From NCBI RefSeq assembly GCF_029975155.1, contig NZ_JARKPQ010000040.1:1-52320 (forward strand): DNA of 52,320 nt, in the 5' to 3' direction. Below are positions 16,644 through 24,757 of this stretch, in pieces. The stretch's first letter is position 1. Every line of letters begins with the position of its first letter. The notes beneath the pieces were generated by a model. The model ran no database searches and had not been told where the DNA came from. It saw only the letters and a list, made by a program, of their open reading frames with translations. The translations under genes were made by a program, and so were the position numbers. The DNA is from Propionicimonas sp. GTDB taxonomy: Bacteria > Actinomycetota > Actinomycetes > Propionibacteriales > Propionibacteriaceae.

Positions 16644-17749
16644 CCACCCTGCGGCGGCTGCCACTGCCCGGACTGCGGCGGCGTCCACTGCTGCCCACCG
16701 GGCTGCGGCGGGTACCACCCACCCTGCTGCGGATGGCCGGGCTGCTGGCCGTAGTACTGCCCGGGCTGGGCGTAGTACCCCGCGCCGCCGTAGCCGGGCG
16801 GGGGAGCGGCGGGCAACTCGGAGCGGCGCACCTGGTCGATGAACATGTAGGTCGTGTAGGCCTGGATGAACGGCACGCCGACGAGCTGGACGGCGAGCTG
16901 GAGCAACATGACCAGTCCGAGGACCGGGATCATGGTGCCGAGTGCGGCGAGGACCTCAGCCCCGGACGTGACGTCCGACATCCTGGCGGCGAGTGGCAGG
17001 ACCGCGACCTGGGCCACCATCCCGACGACGTAGCTGGCGGCGTTCACGACGAGCGCGGCGAGCAGGTAGTAGCCGAGGGTCCGCCAGAAGGCCCCGCGGG
17101 TGAGGCTCCAGGAGCGCTTCATGGCGTCGATGCCGCTGCACTGCTCGATGGCTGCGGCGGGGATGGTGTAGAGCAGCTTGGTGGACAGATAGATGCTCAG
17201 GGGGAAGATCAGGACCAGCCCCAGGACTATCAGGCCGAAGATGCCGGCGACGGCGCTGGCCGAGGAGCTCCGTCCGTTGGTGGCCGCGATCATCCCGATG
17301 AGGACGACGACGAAGAGGACGTAGACGGCGATGATCGCACCGATCACGATCGCGATGACGGGCGCCATCCGGGGCAGGAAGCCCCTGGTGCGGGCGAAGA
17401 GGCCGCGGATGTCGGGTTGCTGGCCGTCCGCGATCTCTGCGGCCGCGACGGACATCATGCCGTAGGTCTTCAGCTGGGCGAGCAGCGCGACCACCGCGCC
17501 GACGAGCAGCAGCGCGAACGCCCCGATGAACACGCCCGGCTGGGGCTGGGACCGCATCGCGCCGGCCGCCGCGAGCGATGACACGAAGATCGCGGTGAAG
17601 ACCGCGATGACGATCAGCAGGACGGCCGTCGGAATGAGCGAGATCAGCAGGAACAGCCCGAAGCGGCGTCGAAGCGCACCGACCGAGGCGGAGAACAGGC
17701 CGGAGATGTCGAGCGGACTGGGCTTGAGCAACGGTGTGGACGTGGACAC
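16634..17749 (-). CDS. Multi-pass membrane protein with Pro/Gln/Gly/Tyr-rich cytoplasmic tail
   Basis: This 371-residue protein has about six transmembrane segments (near 30-60, 75-95, 130-155, 165-190, 225-250 and 265-295). It ends in a 60-residue tail rich in PPG, YYGQQPG and QPP repeats. Proteins of this design are widespread in actinobacteria and resemble the membrane domain found at the N-terminus of some glycerophosphodiester phosphodiesterases; no catalytic motif is visible, so I assign no function. The start is a GTG with a TAGGCT hexamer 6 bases before it, suggesting a leaderless mRNA. The last residues GGPS and the stop are encoded by a family A repeat. Confidence 0.75.
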   Translation of the reverse strand: MSTSTPLLKPSPLDISGLFSASVGALRRRFGLFLLISLIPTAVLLIVIAVFTAIFVSSLAAAGAMRSQPQPGVFIGAFALLLVGAVVALLAQLKTYGMMSVAAAEIADGQQPDIRGLFARTRGFLPRMAPVIAIVIGAIIAVYVLFVVVLIGMIAATNGRSSSASAVAGIFGLIVLGLVLIFPLSIYLSTKLLYTIPAAAIEQCSGIDAMKRSWSLTRGAFWRTLGYYLLAALVVNAASYVVGMVAQVAVLPLAARMSDVTSGAEVLAALGTMIPVLGLVMLLQLAVQLVGVPFIQAYTTYMFIDQVRRSELPAAPPPGYGGAGYYAQPGQYYGQQPGHPQQGGWYPPQPGGQQWTPPQSGQWQPPQGGPS

Positions 17750-17755
17750 GCGCCC

Positions 17756-17761
17756 AGCCTA
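17756..17761 (-). promoter_or_regulatory. Putative -10 hexamer TAGGCT of the membrane-protein gene
   Basis: On the minus strand TAGGCT ends 6 bases before the GTG at 17749, and no ribosome binding site is present in the gap. Confidence 0.4.
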
Positions 17762-17786
17762 ATGGGCGCCCGAGCCCGCCCCTCCA

Positions 17787-17957
17787 AACCGCTGGTCAAG
17801 CCGAGCCGCTGGTCGAGCGAAACCGCTGGTCGAGCCGGACCGCTGGTCGAGCTTGTCGAGACCCATCCAGCATCTCGACAAGCTCGATGAACGGTTGCCG
17901 GGGCGGCCCGAGCAGCGACAGGCACTCACCCCCGACCGCAGTCGAGCTTGTCGACCT
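17787..17957. repeat. Clustered family B repeats
   Basis: CCGCTGGTCGAGC-like units recur four times between 17787 and 17861 (starting near 17790, 17806, 17823 and 17840). The last continues as TTGTCGAGAC. An inverted half (TCTCGACAAGCTCGATGAACGG) follows at 17873-17894, and a further GTCGAGCTTGTCGAC lies at 17941-17955. The 210 bases between the two genes hold nothing else. Confidence 0.7.
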
Positions 17958-17959
17958 GC

Positions 17960-18436
17960 TCAGGGCACCCGGCGCGGCACGGACCCGAACAGCTGGAGCA
18001 TCCGGCACATGAACTTGTGACCGCCGTCCGCGGCAGGGTCGAACATGAGGGGACAACCGCCGTCGATCACGGTGAGTCCGTGCTCGCGCCCGTAGGCCAC
18101 CGCCGCGGGATCGACGCTGCCGGCGTCCATCGAGCGGTGCAGCCACACCTGGGAGATGCCGAGCGCGACGGCCTCCTTGACCGTCCCCATGGCGTGAGCC
18201 GGGCGGGTGCCGATCACGACGGCGTCCACGCCGCCGGGGACGGAGGCGAGGTCGGGATAGGCGGGATGTCCCCCGAGCTCGGTCGCGTTGGGGTTGATCG
18301 GGACGACCTCGTAGCCCCGCTCGAGGAGTCGTTCGTAAACGGCGTTGCTGCCGTGACCCTGTGGGTTGCGGGAAACGCCGGTCACGGCGATCCGGCGGCA
18401 CGCCAGGAACTCTGCGGCCGCGTCGGCGAGCTTCAT
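17960..18436 (-). CDS. CoA-binding domain protein
   Basis: The 158-residue product is a single Rossmann-like CoA_binding_2 domain. It shows IAVTGVSRNPQGHGSNAV near the N-terminus (the nucleotide-binding loop), VVPINPNA near 45, and VDAVVIGT, VWLHRSM, then CPLMF near the end. Stand-alone members bind CoA or acyl-CoA; their physiological role is undefined. I chose the ATG at 18436, which has GAGGG 8 bases upstream. A GTG at 18451 overlapping the previous stop (GTGA) is the alternative. It appears to be cotranscribed with the secreted-protein gene upstream. Confidence 0.85.
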   Translation of the reverse strand: MKLADAAAEFLACRRIAVTGVSRNPQGHGSNAVYERLLERGYEVVPINPNATELGGHPAYPDLASVPGGVDAVVIGTRPAHAMGTVKEAVALGISQVWLHRSMDAGSVDPAAVAYGREHGLTVIDGGCPLMFDPAADGGHKFMCRMLQLFGSVPRRVP

Positions 18437-18447
18437 TTGCTGCGCCC

Positions 18448-19440
18448 TCACTTCTTGCGATAGACCCGCGTCGCGTCGGTGTCGACGAACATCAGCGTGG
18501 GACGGCTACTGCCCAGGCGGATGCCCAGGTGGTGTCCGTCGGCGGGATCAGAATCACTGTAGAGCGTGCGCATCTTGTAGGTGGCCGAAAGTGAGCCGGA
18601 GGTGCTGACGCTGAACAGTCCGGCGACGTCGTGAGCGCTCGTCGGGGACAGCTCGACGATGCCGGTGGCGAGGATCCACAGCTTCCCGTCCGCGCCGACG
18701 GTGGCCTCGACAGCCGGATGGACGGTCTTGGTGGGATGGCCGGCGTCGACGAGCTTCACCTTGAGGTTGACGCCGGGGCGCACGACCTTGATGAAGCCTT
18801 TGCCGACCGAGATGCTGAAGGCCCGTCCGCCCTGGCCCTTGAATCGGGTGACGGAGGTGATGACCCCGGTGCGCGGCTTCACTTTCACCATGCGGCCGGC
18901 TTCGTCGAAGCCGTAGAAGCTGTGGCCGTCGCTGATCACGACGTTCACGAAGCGGTCGAGCAGGACGCGGCTGAAGGCGCCCTTGGGCGACAGCAGCATC
19001 AGGGCGGGAGAGTCGATGGTGGTGGAGGTGAGGACGACGGTGCCGTCGGCGAGCGCCTGCGGGTTGGCCCACTGGAAGTAGCTGCCGAGGTGTAGGTAGC
19101 TGGTCGGCAGGACGGCCTGGCCCAGGTAGGCGCCGGCGTCCGAGTAGTGGGCGAGACGCTTCTTGGCCGCGTCCGCGTACCACCAGGTCGTGTCAGGCAG
19201 CTGGACGCCATAGCTCAGGCCGAGCATCAGCCCTTCACCACCGGGGGACGTGCCGAGCTTCGCGGCCGCGGTGCCGTAGCCGATGGTCGAGGTCAGCTTC
19301 CACTTGGTGCTGAGGCTTGAGGAGTGCGTGAGCCTCACGGTCTTGGTGGTGACGGCCGCAGTAGCGGTCGGCGCAGCGGTCGTGCCCGCGACGCAGCCGA
19401 GGGCGACGATCGGAACGAGGATCCTGGCGAGTCGCATCAT
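18448..19440 (-). CDS. Secreted protein of unknown function, possible beta-propeller
   Basis: The 330-residue product has a signal peptide (MRLARILVPIVALG..., cleavage likely after an AxA near residue 28). The body has repeating segments in which a hydrophobic strand ends in short turns (GTVVLTSTT, SPKGAFSRVLL, GRMVKVKPRTG, GKLWILATG), which resembles an exported beta-propeller, but I recognise no family. The start at 19440 has AAGGGG about 9 bases upstream; an in-frame start at 19464 is possible. The last codons overlap the region before the CoA-binding gene. Confidence 0.6.
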   Translation of the reverse strand: MMRLARILVPIVALGCVAGTTAAPTATAAVTTKTVRLTHSSSLSTKWKLTSTIGYGTAAAKLGTSPGGEGLMLGLSYGVQLPDTTWWYADAAKKRLAHYSDAGAYLGQAVLPTSYLHLGSYFQWANPQALADGTVVLTSTTIDSPALMLLSPKGAFSRVLLDRFVNVVISDGHSFYGFDEAGRMVKVKPRTGVITSVTRFKGQGGRAFSISVGKGFIKVVRPGVNLKVKLVDAGHPTKTVHPAVEATVGADGKLWILATGIVELSPTSAHDVAGLFSVSTSGSLSATYKMRTLYSDSDPADGHHLGIRLGSSRPTLMFVDTDATRVYRKK

Positions 19441-19579
19441 GGTCTGCCCCTTCGTTGTCACCAAGGTAGAGCCTCACGATCCGCCACAGATACCGCGTGC
19501 GCGACCGGCCGCGGATTCGTAGTACAGTGACCAGCCGGACCGGGCAACCGGACCGACAACTGAAGGCGGATCCACCCAG

Positions 19580-19603
19580 CCGTTCGTCGAGCCTGTCGAG
19601 ACG
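19580..19603 (+). repeat. Family B repeat upstream of tRNA-Pro
   Basis: CGTTCGTCGAGCCTGTCGAGAC lies 25 bases before the tRNA, in the 163-base gap that also holds the presumed tRNA promoter. Confidence 0.65.
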
Positions 19604-19627
19604 CACAGCGGATCCGGACTGAAGGGA

Positions 19628-19701
<74 letters not shown>

Positions 19702-20174
19702 CCGTTGAATTGCCTTGTGAGAGGCGTATCGACTGTCTCGAAGTGGCCCCCGTGGAACATACGTGGAACAGCGGCAAGGGCGAGCACTGGTAGCTGCGCT
19801 CTTCGCGGTCTACCGTGTCGCCTTTCGGGAGCCCGAGGTCGCGAGTTCTCCTGTCCACGCCGACGGTGCTTGCGCCGCTGAAGACGAGCACATCTGGCTT
19901 GGATACTCGGGTCTGCGTCTGCGCCAACCGAGCGCGAGCATCGGCCCTCCGGCCAAAGATGGTCGGGCTTGCTTCACTCGTCCCTCTATCTGGCCCGGAA
20001 CGGGTCGGGGGCCGCCGGTGCATCACAGCCGGGAGTTCGGCGAGATCCGTAGGGCTGAGTCGGCAGACTGCTGCTTCTGACTAGCAGACCGCTGCTTCTG
20101 ACAAGCTGTTCCCGGTGGTCAGTCACCTGGGGAGGATTGCCCCCTTCTCTGGAGCCAGAGGCCTAGGAGTGCGA
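19702..20174. other. 473-base non-coding left end of the island
   Basis: I find no supportable gene here. A pair of GTGGAAC words (CGTGGAACATACGTGGAACA, 19751-19770) lies 50 bases from the tRNA and resembles the short repeats that phage-type integrases bind near attachment sites. Near the right end is a 17-base direct repeat (GCTGCTTCTGACTAGCA / GCTGCTTCTGACAAGCT) around 20069-20106. Confidence 0.45.
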
Positions 20175-23100
20175 GTGGCGAATCAAAACGGTCGTGGAGC
20201 GAGAGGGCGGCAGGCTGCGTTCTCTTCGGGGAAGAAGCTGCCGACGCCGCGTACTGCGGCGACACCAACCTCTGGGAAGTCACCGTCGGCTTCGGCGGTC
20301 CAAGTCGGTGGGCGCGAAGACAGCAGACCGACAGCCGATCAAGCGCTGGGTCACGATAGGAAGGCCGAACGCCGGGACCGAGCAACGATGTCCCAGGAGG
20401 AGCTTTGGGCAGATCTCCGACAGGGGGCGCGGAATGTCGCCGGCGTCACCTGGCAGGTGGACGTCTGCGTCTACCTGCTCGTCGCGGCACACGTTGGACA
20501 TCTCGGGATAACTTCGGTGACGCCAGAGGGGTATGAGGACGCAGATTGCACGACGACCGGCAGCGAGGAACGCCTCTTCGTTCAGATGAAGGAGGCCGCT
20601 GGTGGCGCCGGGCGGATGGCTGCGGCCGACATTGCAGCAGCGCTCCATCACGCTGAGGAGAGTGCGCGCGGCGCAAGAATCGCCTTGATCACCGACGCCG
20701 ATATTGGGTCCGACCTTGCTCCAACAGGCTGGGACACGACCCTCGACGAGCAGGCAGCGCCGATGCCCGACGCCGCCAGTAGCACCGGTGTAGCGGCGGT
20801 TGCTCAAGCGCTAGTCAATCGTGGCCTAAGCAGCCAAACTGCCGAGAGCGTGGTCTCGCGCTCGCACATCATTCGGATGCCATGGAAGATCCGGGATCAC
20901 ACCGAGGGTCTATTGGTGAATCACACGAGCATGCATCCAACGGTGGTAGGCGTTGCAGTTAGCCGCCTGACGGAGTTGATGGCCGCCGGCTCGGCAGATC
21001 AGCGGTCCACAACGCCCGCGACTGCAGTTACTTTCACCGTGAGCGACGTTGCCGCCGCCCTAAGCCAAGCACAAGACTCAGTCGACCAATCAGGGCTCCT
21101 CGACGCGGAGAGGCGCGGCATCTGCACGCCTGCCGATTTCCTCGCCGGCGCGGACATCGGGCCAGAAGTGTTTTATGCCGGCGTTGATGGACGGCCGGGG
21201 CATATTGCCGCCGGCCTTGACATAGTGAGGCCCGCGGAAATGGCGCTCTGCGCTGCTGGTCTCCTGTCCAGACGAAGCGTTCTCATAGTTGGACCCTCGG
21301 GGTCAGGCAAGTCAGTGCTTCTATGGCGTGCGGCACGTTCAGCAATCCCGGGCGCGCGAGTCCTTCACGTGCACCGTGTTCGATCAAGCGGCGACGCCGA
21401 TGCGCTAGGTCGCTATGTCCGCCTCTTGCGGCCCAGTTCCCAGCTTCCGGTCCTAGTCGTGATCGATGACCTTGGCCGACCCAGCTGCCAGGCTTGGCCA
21501 GAGGCCGCGCTCCGGCTCCGTGACGTGCAGCATGTCTATCTCCTGGGCGCTGCGCGCTCTGAAGACTTCCACCCCCGACTGGTTGTCGGCACTACCCAGA
21601 TAGTGGAACCACAACTCGACAGACAGACCGCACTCGCCATCGCCCGCGGACTGGCGGCTGCGGGAATCCCGCAATCGATGCAGCCCCAGGAGGCGTTTGC
21701 TCGAGCGAGCGGTCTCCTTATGGAGTTCTTGGCGCTGCTTACGACGGGCCGACGGATGGAGGAGATCATTGGAGCCCAGGCGGCGGAACTCGCGGCGCCC
21801 GACCGTCTCCTTCAACGAGAGCTAGCAAGGCTCATCACCGCCGCCCACTCTGCCGGGCTATCCGTTCAGGCAGACCGCCTGCATCTAGCCGTCGATCTCG
21901 GGCATACCGGCCTCGTCGGCGAGCTGGGAGACGCCTTGGCGGTGCTGGACAAGGAACACGTCATCGTGTCGGACGAAGGTATGTGGCGCGGACTACACGA
22001 ACTAAGGTCGAAGCTCCTCACCATGTTCCTGCACAAGACGCCGCCGCCAACAGTCGGCGCGACGTGGGTCCGATTGGTGCCAGTGCTCCAACCCAGTGAA
22101 GTGGGTTGGTTGCTCCGTCGAGTTGCCGAGATGGCCCCGTCTGAGCTGGAAAGGGTCGCCGGCGCCGCTGCCAGCGTGCTCACCGACGGTGATGCTAATG
22201 CTGCGGGGTCCGCTGAACTGCTAGAGGGCGCAGAGCGAGCTGACAATGCCGCATATGCGGCGGTCTTTCTCGAGTCAGCCAAGACCGGGCTCCCGGAGAA
22301 CGTTTCTCTCCTGCTGGTCGCCCCCATGCTCTACGCCATGCGCAATCAAGGCCTGAGTTTTGAAGACATGGGAGAGCAGTTTGCTCCCGCATTGTCGAGG
22401 ATGACATCTCTTGCGGCTCAACTGCCCATGCGTCGCGATTACAGAACAGCGTCCCGAGCAGTGCTCGAGGGAGCTTCGAAGAGCGAGCTATCCCGGCTTC
22501 TACGCGATGCGCCAGCCGCCGACATCGTGCGCTTCTTGGAAGCGGCCGACGAGGGCGTGGAGCTTCCAGACAATCTCCTCATTGAACTGTTCCGTGCTGT
22601 CCCCGAGCCAGCAAACGTTAGGGACGCCGGTTTGTGGTCACGTCTGATTACGGAGTGCTTCCAGCGTCTGGGTGACGCCAGAGCGACAGAAATCTTCGGA
22701 TCGATTGAGGAACGGGCGCGGGCAGTGTGTCGGGCGGATCCTGCGGCGCTAACCCTCCGAGTTGACGAGGGGCGGCGCATCGTGACGGCCCACCGTTTGC
22801 TGCCCTTGCAGCCGTCTGAGGGTCCGAAAGAGGCGTGGGACATTCCCGATGCATCCCTTGGCAAAGACATCATCAACAACGACACGGTCGCCTTTGCCCG
22901 CCTCTTGGCGGCCGCGTGTCCAGAGGTTGCCATTGTTGAGGTTGTCACATTGACCGCGTCGGGCGCCCGCTACCGGATACGTGACTTGGAGCCAGGCTAC
23001 AAGCGAATGCCTCGAAGCTCCTTCCCTTCGCGGCGAAGCGTGCGACAGTCCGTTGGTTTCCAGGCCGCGATCCGTCGCGCGACGGCCTCCGAGACCTGGA

Positions 23101-24434
23101 CAGCTCTTGTCTCCGAGCAAGCCGACATTGCGGAGGAGCTCGCTTGGCTAGTGGGATCGGCTGCGCAGTTCTTCAACTCGGGCCGCAACCGGAGCCGGCG
23201 GAATGAGTGGTCATCTCGTCTGGAGGGGGTGTCCGTTCGCCTCGCCGCAGTGGGCAGCCGCCCCGTGATACTCGGTGTCGACACAACAACTTCGCAGGCT
23301 GCCACCGACGACCGCGAACGGGCGGCGGACCCAGTCATTAGGGCGCTCAGCGCGGTTGCAGAAGCCTTGCACAACGCTGTAGGTAGGCGACTGCTTGCCA
23401 ATTCCTCAGGGCCCTTGTGGGACTCATCAGCTTATGCCGGGCTGACCATGAGTCTTCGCGCGTCAGCTCGGCAGTTGACAGAGGCAAGGATGCACGCGAA
23501 TCCGGTGTTGTCGGGCGGTCGCACCGTCATTCCGGATGACCTAGTCGAGGCTGTGGAGAACCTGGCGGGGCTTGCGGCAGTCCTCCAAGTTGACCCGAGA
23601 CGAGCCACGTTGCTCGTTCTGGCCGACCTTAACGGATCCATCGAGCGGATCCGCCAGAACGGTGCAGAGGAGGCGCATCTTCATCGACGGGCGGTTCTGG
23701 AAGATGCTTTGGTGAACCTCCCAGACGTCCATGTGCAGCAAGTTGCTGATCCCGATCCGCCCGAGTGGGGCATTGACAACAGTGGCTGGCTCGTGACCGC
23801 CCCGATTGAAGTCTGGGAAGACACCCTCGCTGCCCTTGACGTACTCAGCGACGATGAGCGATTCGATCTCGGGTCGCATGTTGTTGTTGTTGCGACCGCG
23901 GGCGGCGGTGACGGTAGCGAAAGCATGTCCCACCAACCTCGACCAGCGCCGGTGGCTGGATCGAGGGCTTGGTTGGCGGTGCGGCTCAGCAACAAACAGA
24001 GCGACTCACCTTTGCCGCTCGCTCCGGATGACCTCGCGCGTTGGGCCAGCGCAGGAGGGCTTGTTGTTGGAGTTGGAGCACTTCAAAGCGAGATCCAAGC
24101 CCTGCTCTCAGCTCTGGCCGAGCGATCATGGGTCGCAGCACGCGCTCGGATGCGCGAGTTTCCTCTCCTAGAGGAGCCGAGAGCACTCCCCGACCTGGGG
24201 GAACTCGCGAGCGCAATCGCCCACGCCGCAGAAGGCCTCGCGGAGGAGGACGCGAATGCCATCACAAGCGCAGTGCAACTGCTTGTCTCGCATGTGAGAT
24301 CCGAAGAGGAGGGTACAACTAGTCTCGCTCTTGCCGGCCTCGTGCTCGACCTGCTCAACAGCGAGTTTCCAAACGGCTCTGCTGACTTGGCTGGTGCGTT
24401 GGCGACCGTCAGCCTGTACGCCAACGCCGGCTAA
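20175..24434 (+). CDS. Nuclease-STAND NTPase protein, candidate anti-phage defence effector
   Basis: The product has 1419 residues. Residues 1-70 are basic and low-complexity. Residues 80-165 look like a PD-(D/E)xK nuclease of the DUF4297/Cap4 kind: a helix with WQVDVCVYLLVAA, then E121-D122-A-D124, and F-V-Q137-M-K139 in the next strand. A P-loop NTPase follows with Walker A GPSGSGKS at 373-380, Walker B VLVVIDD ending at D431-D432, and a sensor-like AARSEDF near 458. The remaining 900 or so residues are helix-rich with no motif I recognise. Nuclease, STAND NTPase and long sensor is the architecture of Avs-type defence proteins, which cut DNA after sensing a phage protein. Start: GTG at 20175 with AGGAG 5 bases before it; GTG 20115 and ATG 20388 are alternatives. 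Function is inferred. Confidence 0.75.
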   Translation: MANQNGRGARGRQAAFSSGKKLPTPRTAATPTSGKSPSASAVQVGGREDSRPTADQALGHDRKAERRDRATMSQEELWADLRQGARNVAGVTWQVDVCVYLLVAAHVGHLGITSVTPEGYEDADCTTTGSEERLFVQMKEAAGGAGRMAAADIAAALHHAEESARGARIALITDADIGSDLAPTGWDTTLDEQAAPMPDAASSTGVAAVAQALVNRGLSSQTAESVVSRSHIIRMPWKIRDHTEGLLVNHTSMHPTVVGVAVSRLTELMAAGSADQRSTTPATAVTFTVSDVAAALSQAQDSVDQSGLLDAERRGICTPADFLAGADIGPEVFYAGVDGRPGHIAAGLDIVRPAEMALCAAGLLSRRSVLIVGPSGSGKSVLLWRAARSAIPGARVLHVHRVRSSGDADALGRYVRLLRPSSQLPVLVVIDDLGRPSCQAWPEAALRLRDVQHVYLLGAARSEDFHPRLVVGTTQIVEPQLDRQTALAIARGLAAAGIPQSMQPQEAFARASGLLMEFLALLTTGRRMEEIIGAQAAELAAPDRLLQRELARLITAAHSAGLSVQADRLHLAVDLGHTGLVGELGDALAVLDKEHVIVSDEGMWRGLHELRSKLLTMFLHKTPPPTVGATWVRLVPVLQPSEVGWLLRRVAEMAPSELERVAGAAASVLTDGDANAAGSAELLEGAERADNAAYAAVFLESAKTGLPENVSLLLVAPMLYAMRNQGLSFEDMGEQFAPALSRMTSLAAQLPMRRDYRTASRAVLEGASKSELSRLLRDAPAADIVRFLEAADEGVELPDNLLIELFRAVPEPANVRDAGLWSRLITECFQRLGDARATEIFGSIEERARAVCRADPAALTLRVDEGRRIVTAHRLLPLQPSEGPKEAWDIPDASLGKDIINNDTVAFARLLAAACPEVAIVEVVTLTASGARYRIRDLEPGYKRMPRSSFPSRRSVRQSVGFQAAIRRATASETWTALVSEQADIAEELAWLVGSAAQFFNSGRNRSRRNEWSSRLEGVSVRLAAVGSRPVILGVDTTTSQAATDDRERAADPVIRALSAVAEALHNAVGRRLLANSSGPLWDSSAYAGLTMSLRASARQLTEARMHANPVLSGGRTVIPDDLVEAVENLAGLAAVLQVDPRRATLLVLADLNGSIERIRQNGAEEAHLHRRAVLEDALVNLPDVHVQQVADPDPPEWGIDNSGWLVTAPIEVWEDTLAALDVLSDDERFDLGSHVVVVATAGGGDGSESMSHQPRPAPVAGSRAWLAVRLSNKQSDSPLPLAPDDLARWASAGGLVVGVGALQSEIQALLSALAERSWVAARARMREFPLLEEPRALPDLGELASAIAHAAEGLAEEDANAITSAVQLLVSHVRSEEEGTTSLALAGLVLDLLNSEFPNGSADLAGALATVSLYANAG

Positions 24435-24476
24435 CGGTAGGGAACTGGCAATGCGATGACTTGCTGTGCAGCATTG

Positions 24477-24704
24477 TCACCACCGGTGGTTGCGATCCTC
24501 CGGACGGGTTGTCGGGATTGCGGGGAAGAGGCGATCGAGATCGGAGATGCGCACTCGGATTAGTTTGTACCCAAGCTTGACCGCGGGCAGATCACCCGAG
24601 GCGATGCGGCGACGAAGGGTGTAGGTGCTGATCGCATAGATCTTTGCAGCTTCCCGTAGCGAGACCCACTGGGGCTGAGCTTCTGGGTTCTGGTTGATGG
24701 CCAC
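24477..24704 (-). CDS. Excisionase-like helix-turn-helix protein
   Basis: This 75-residue protein has a MerR/excisionase-type winged HTH: WVSLREAAKIYAISTYTLRRRIASGDLP (about 13-40) followed by a beta wing with AVKLGYKLIRVRISDLDRLF. Proteins of this size and fold guide site-specific excision of integrative elements or repress their genes. It lies 53 bases downstream of the relaxase gene on the same strand, the usual place just before an integrase gene, but no integrase follows. Confidence 0.8.
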   Translation of the reverse strand: MAINQNPEAQPQWVSLREAAKIYAISTYTLRRRIASGDLPAVKLGYKLIRVRISDLDRLFPAIPTTRPEDRNHRW

Positions 24705-24757
24705 ATTGGTTCCCTTCTTGGCGTTGGTGCCCGGCGGGCTTGCAGGGCCATTGGGTC

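Noticed and set aside
19763..20080. 105-residue plus-strand frame at the left end of the island
   Set aside because: No similarity, no ribosome site, composition like random translation.
20115..20174. GTG at 20115 as the start of the nuclease-NTPase gene
   Set aside because: No ribosome site precedes it, whereas GTG 20175 has AGGAG at ideal spacing.
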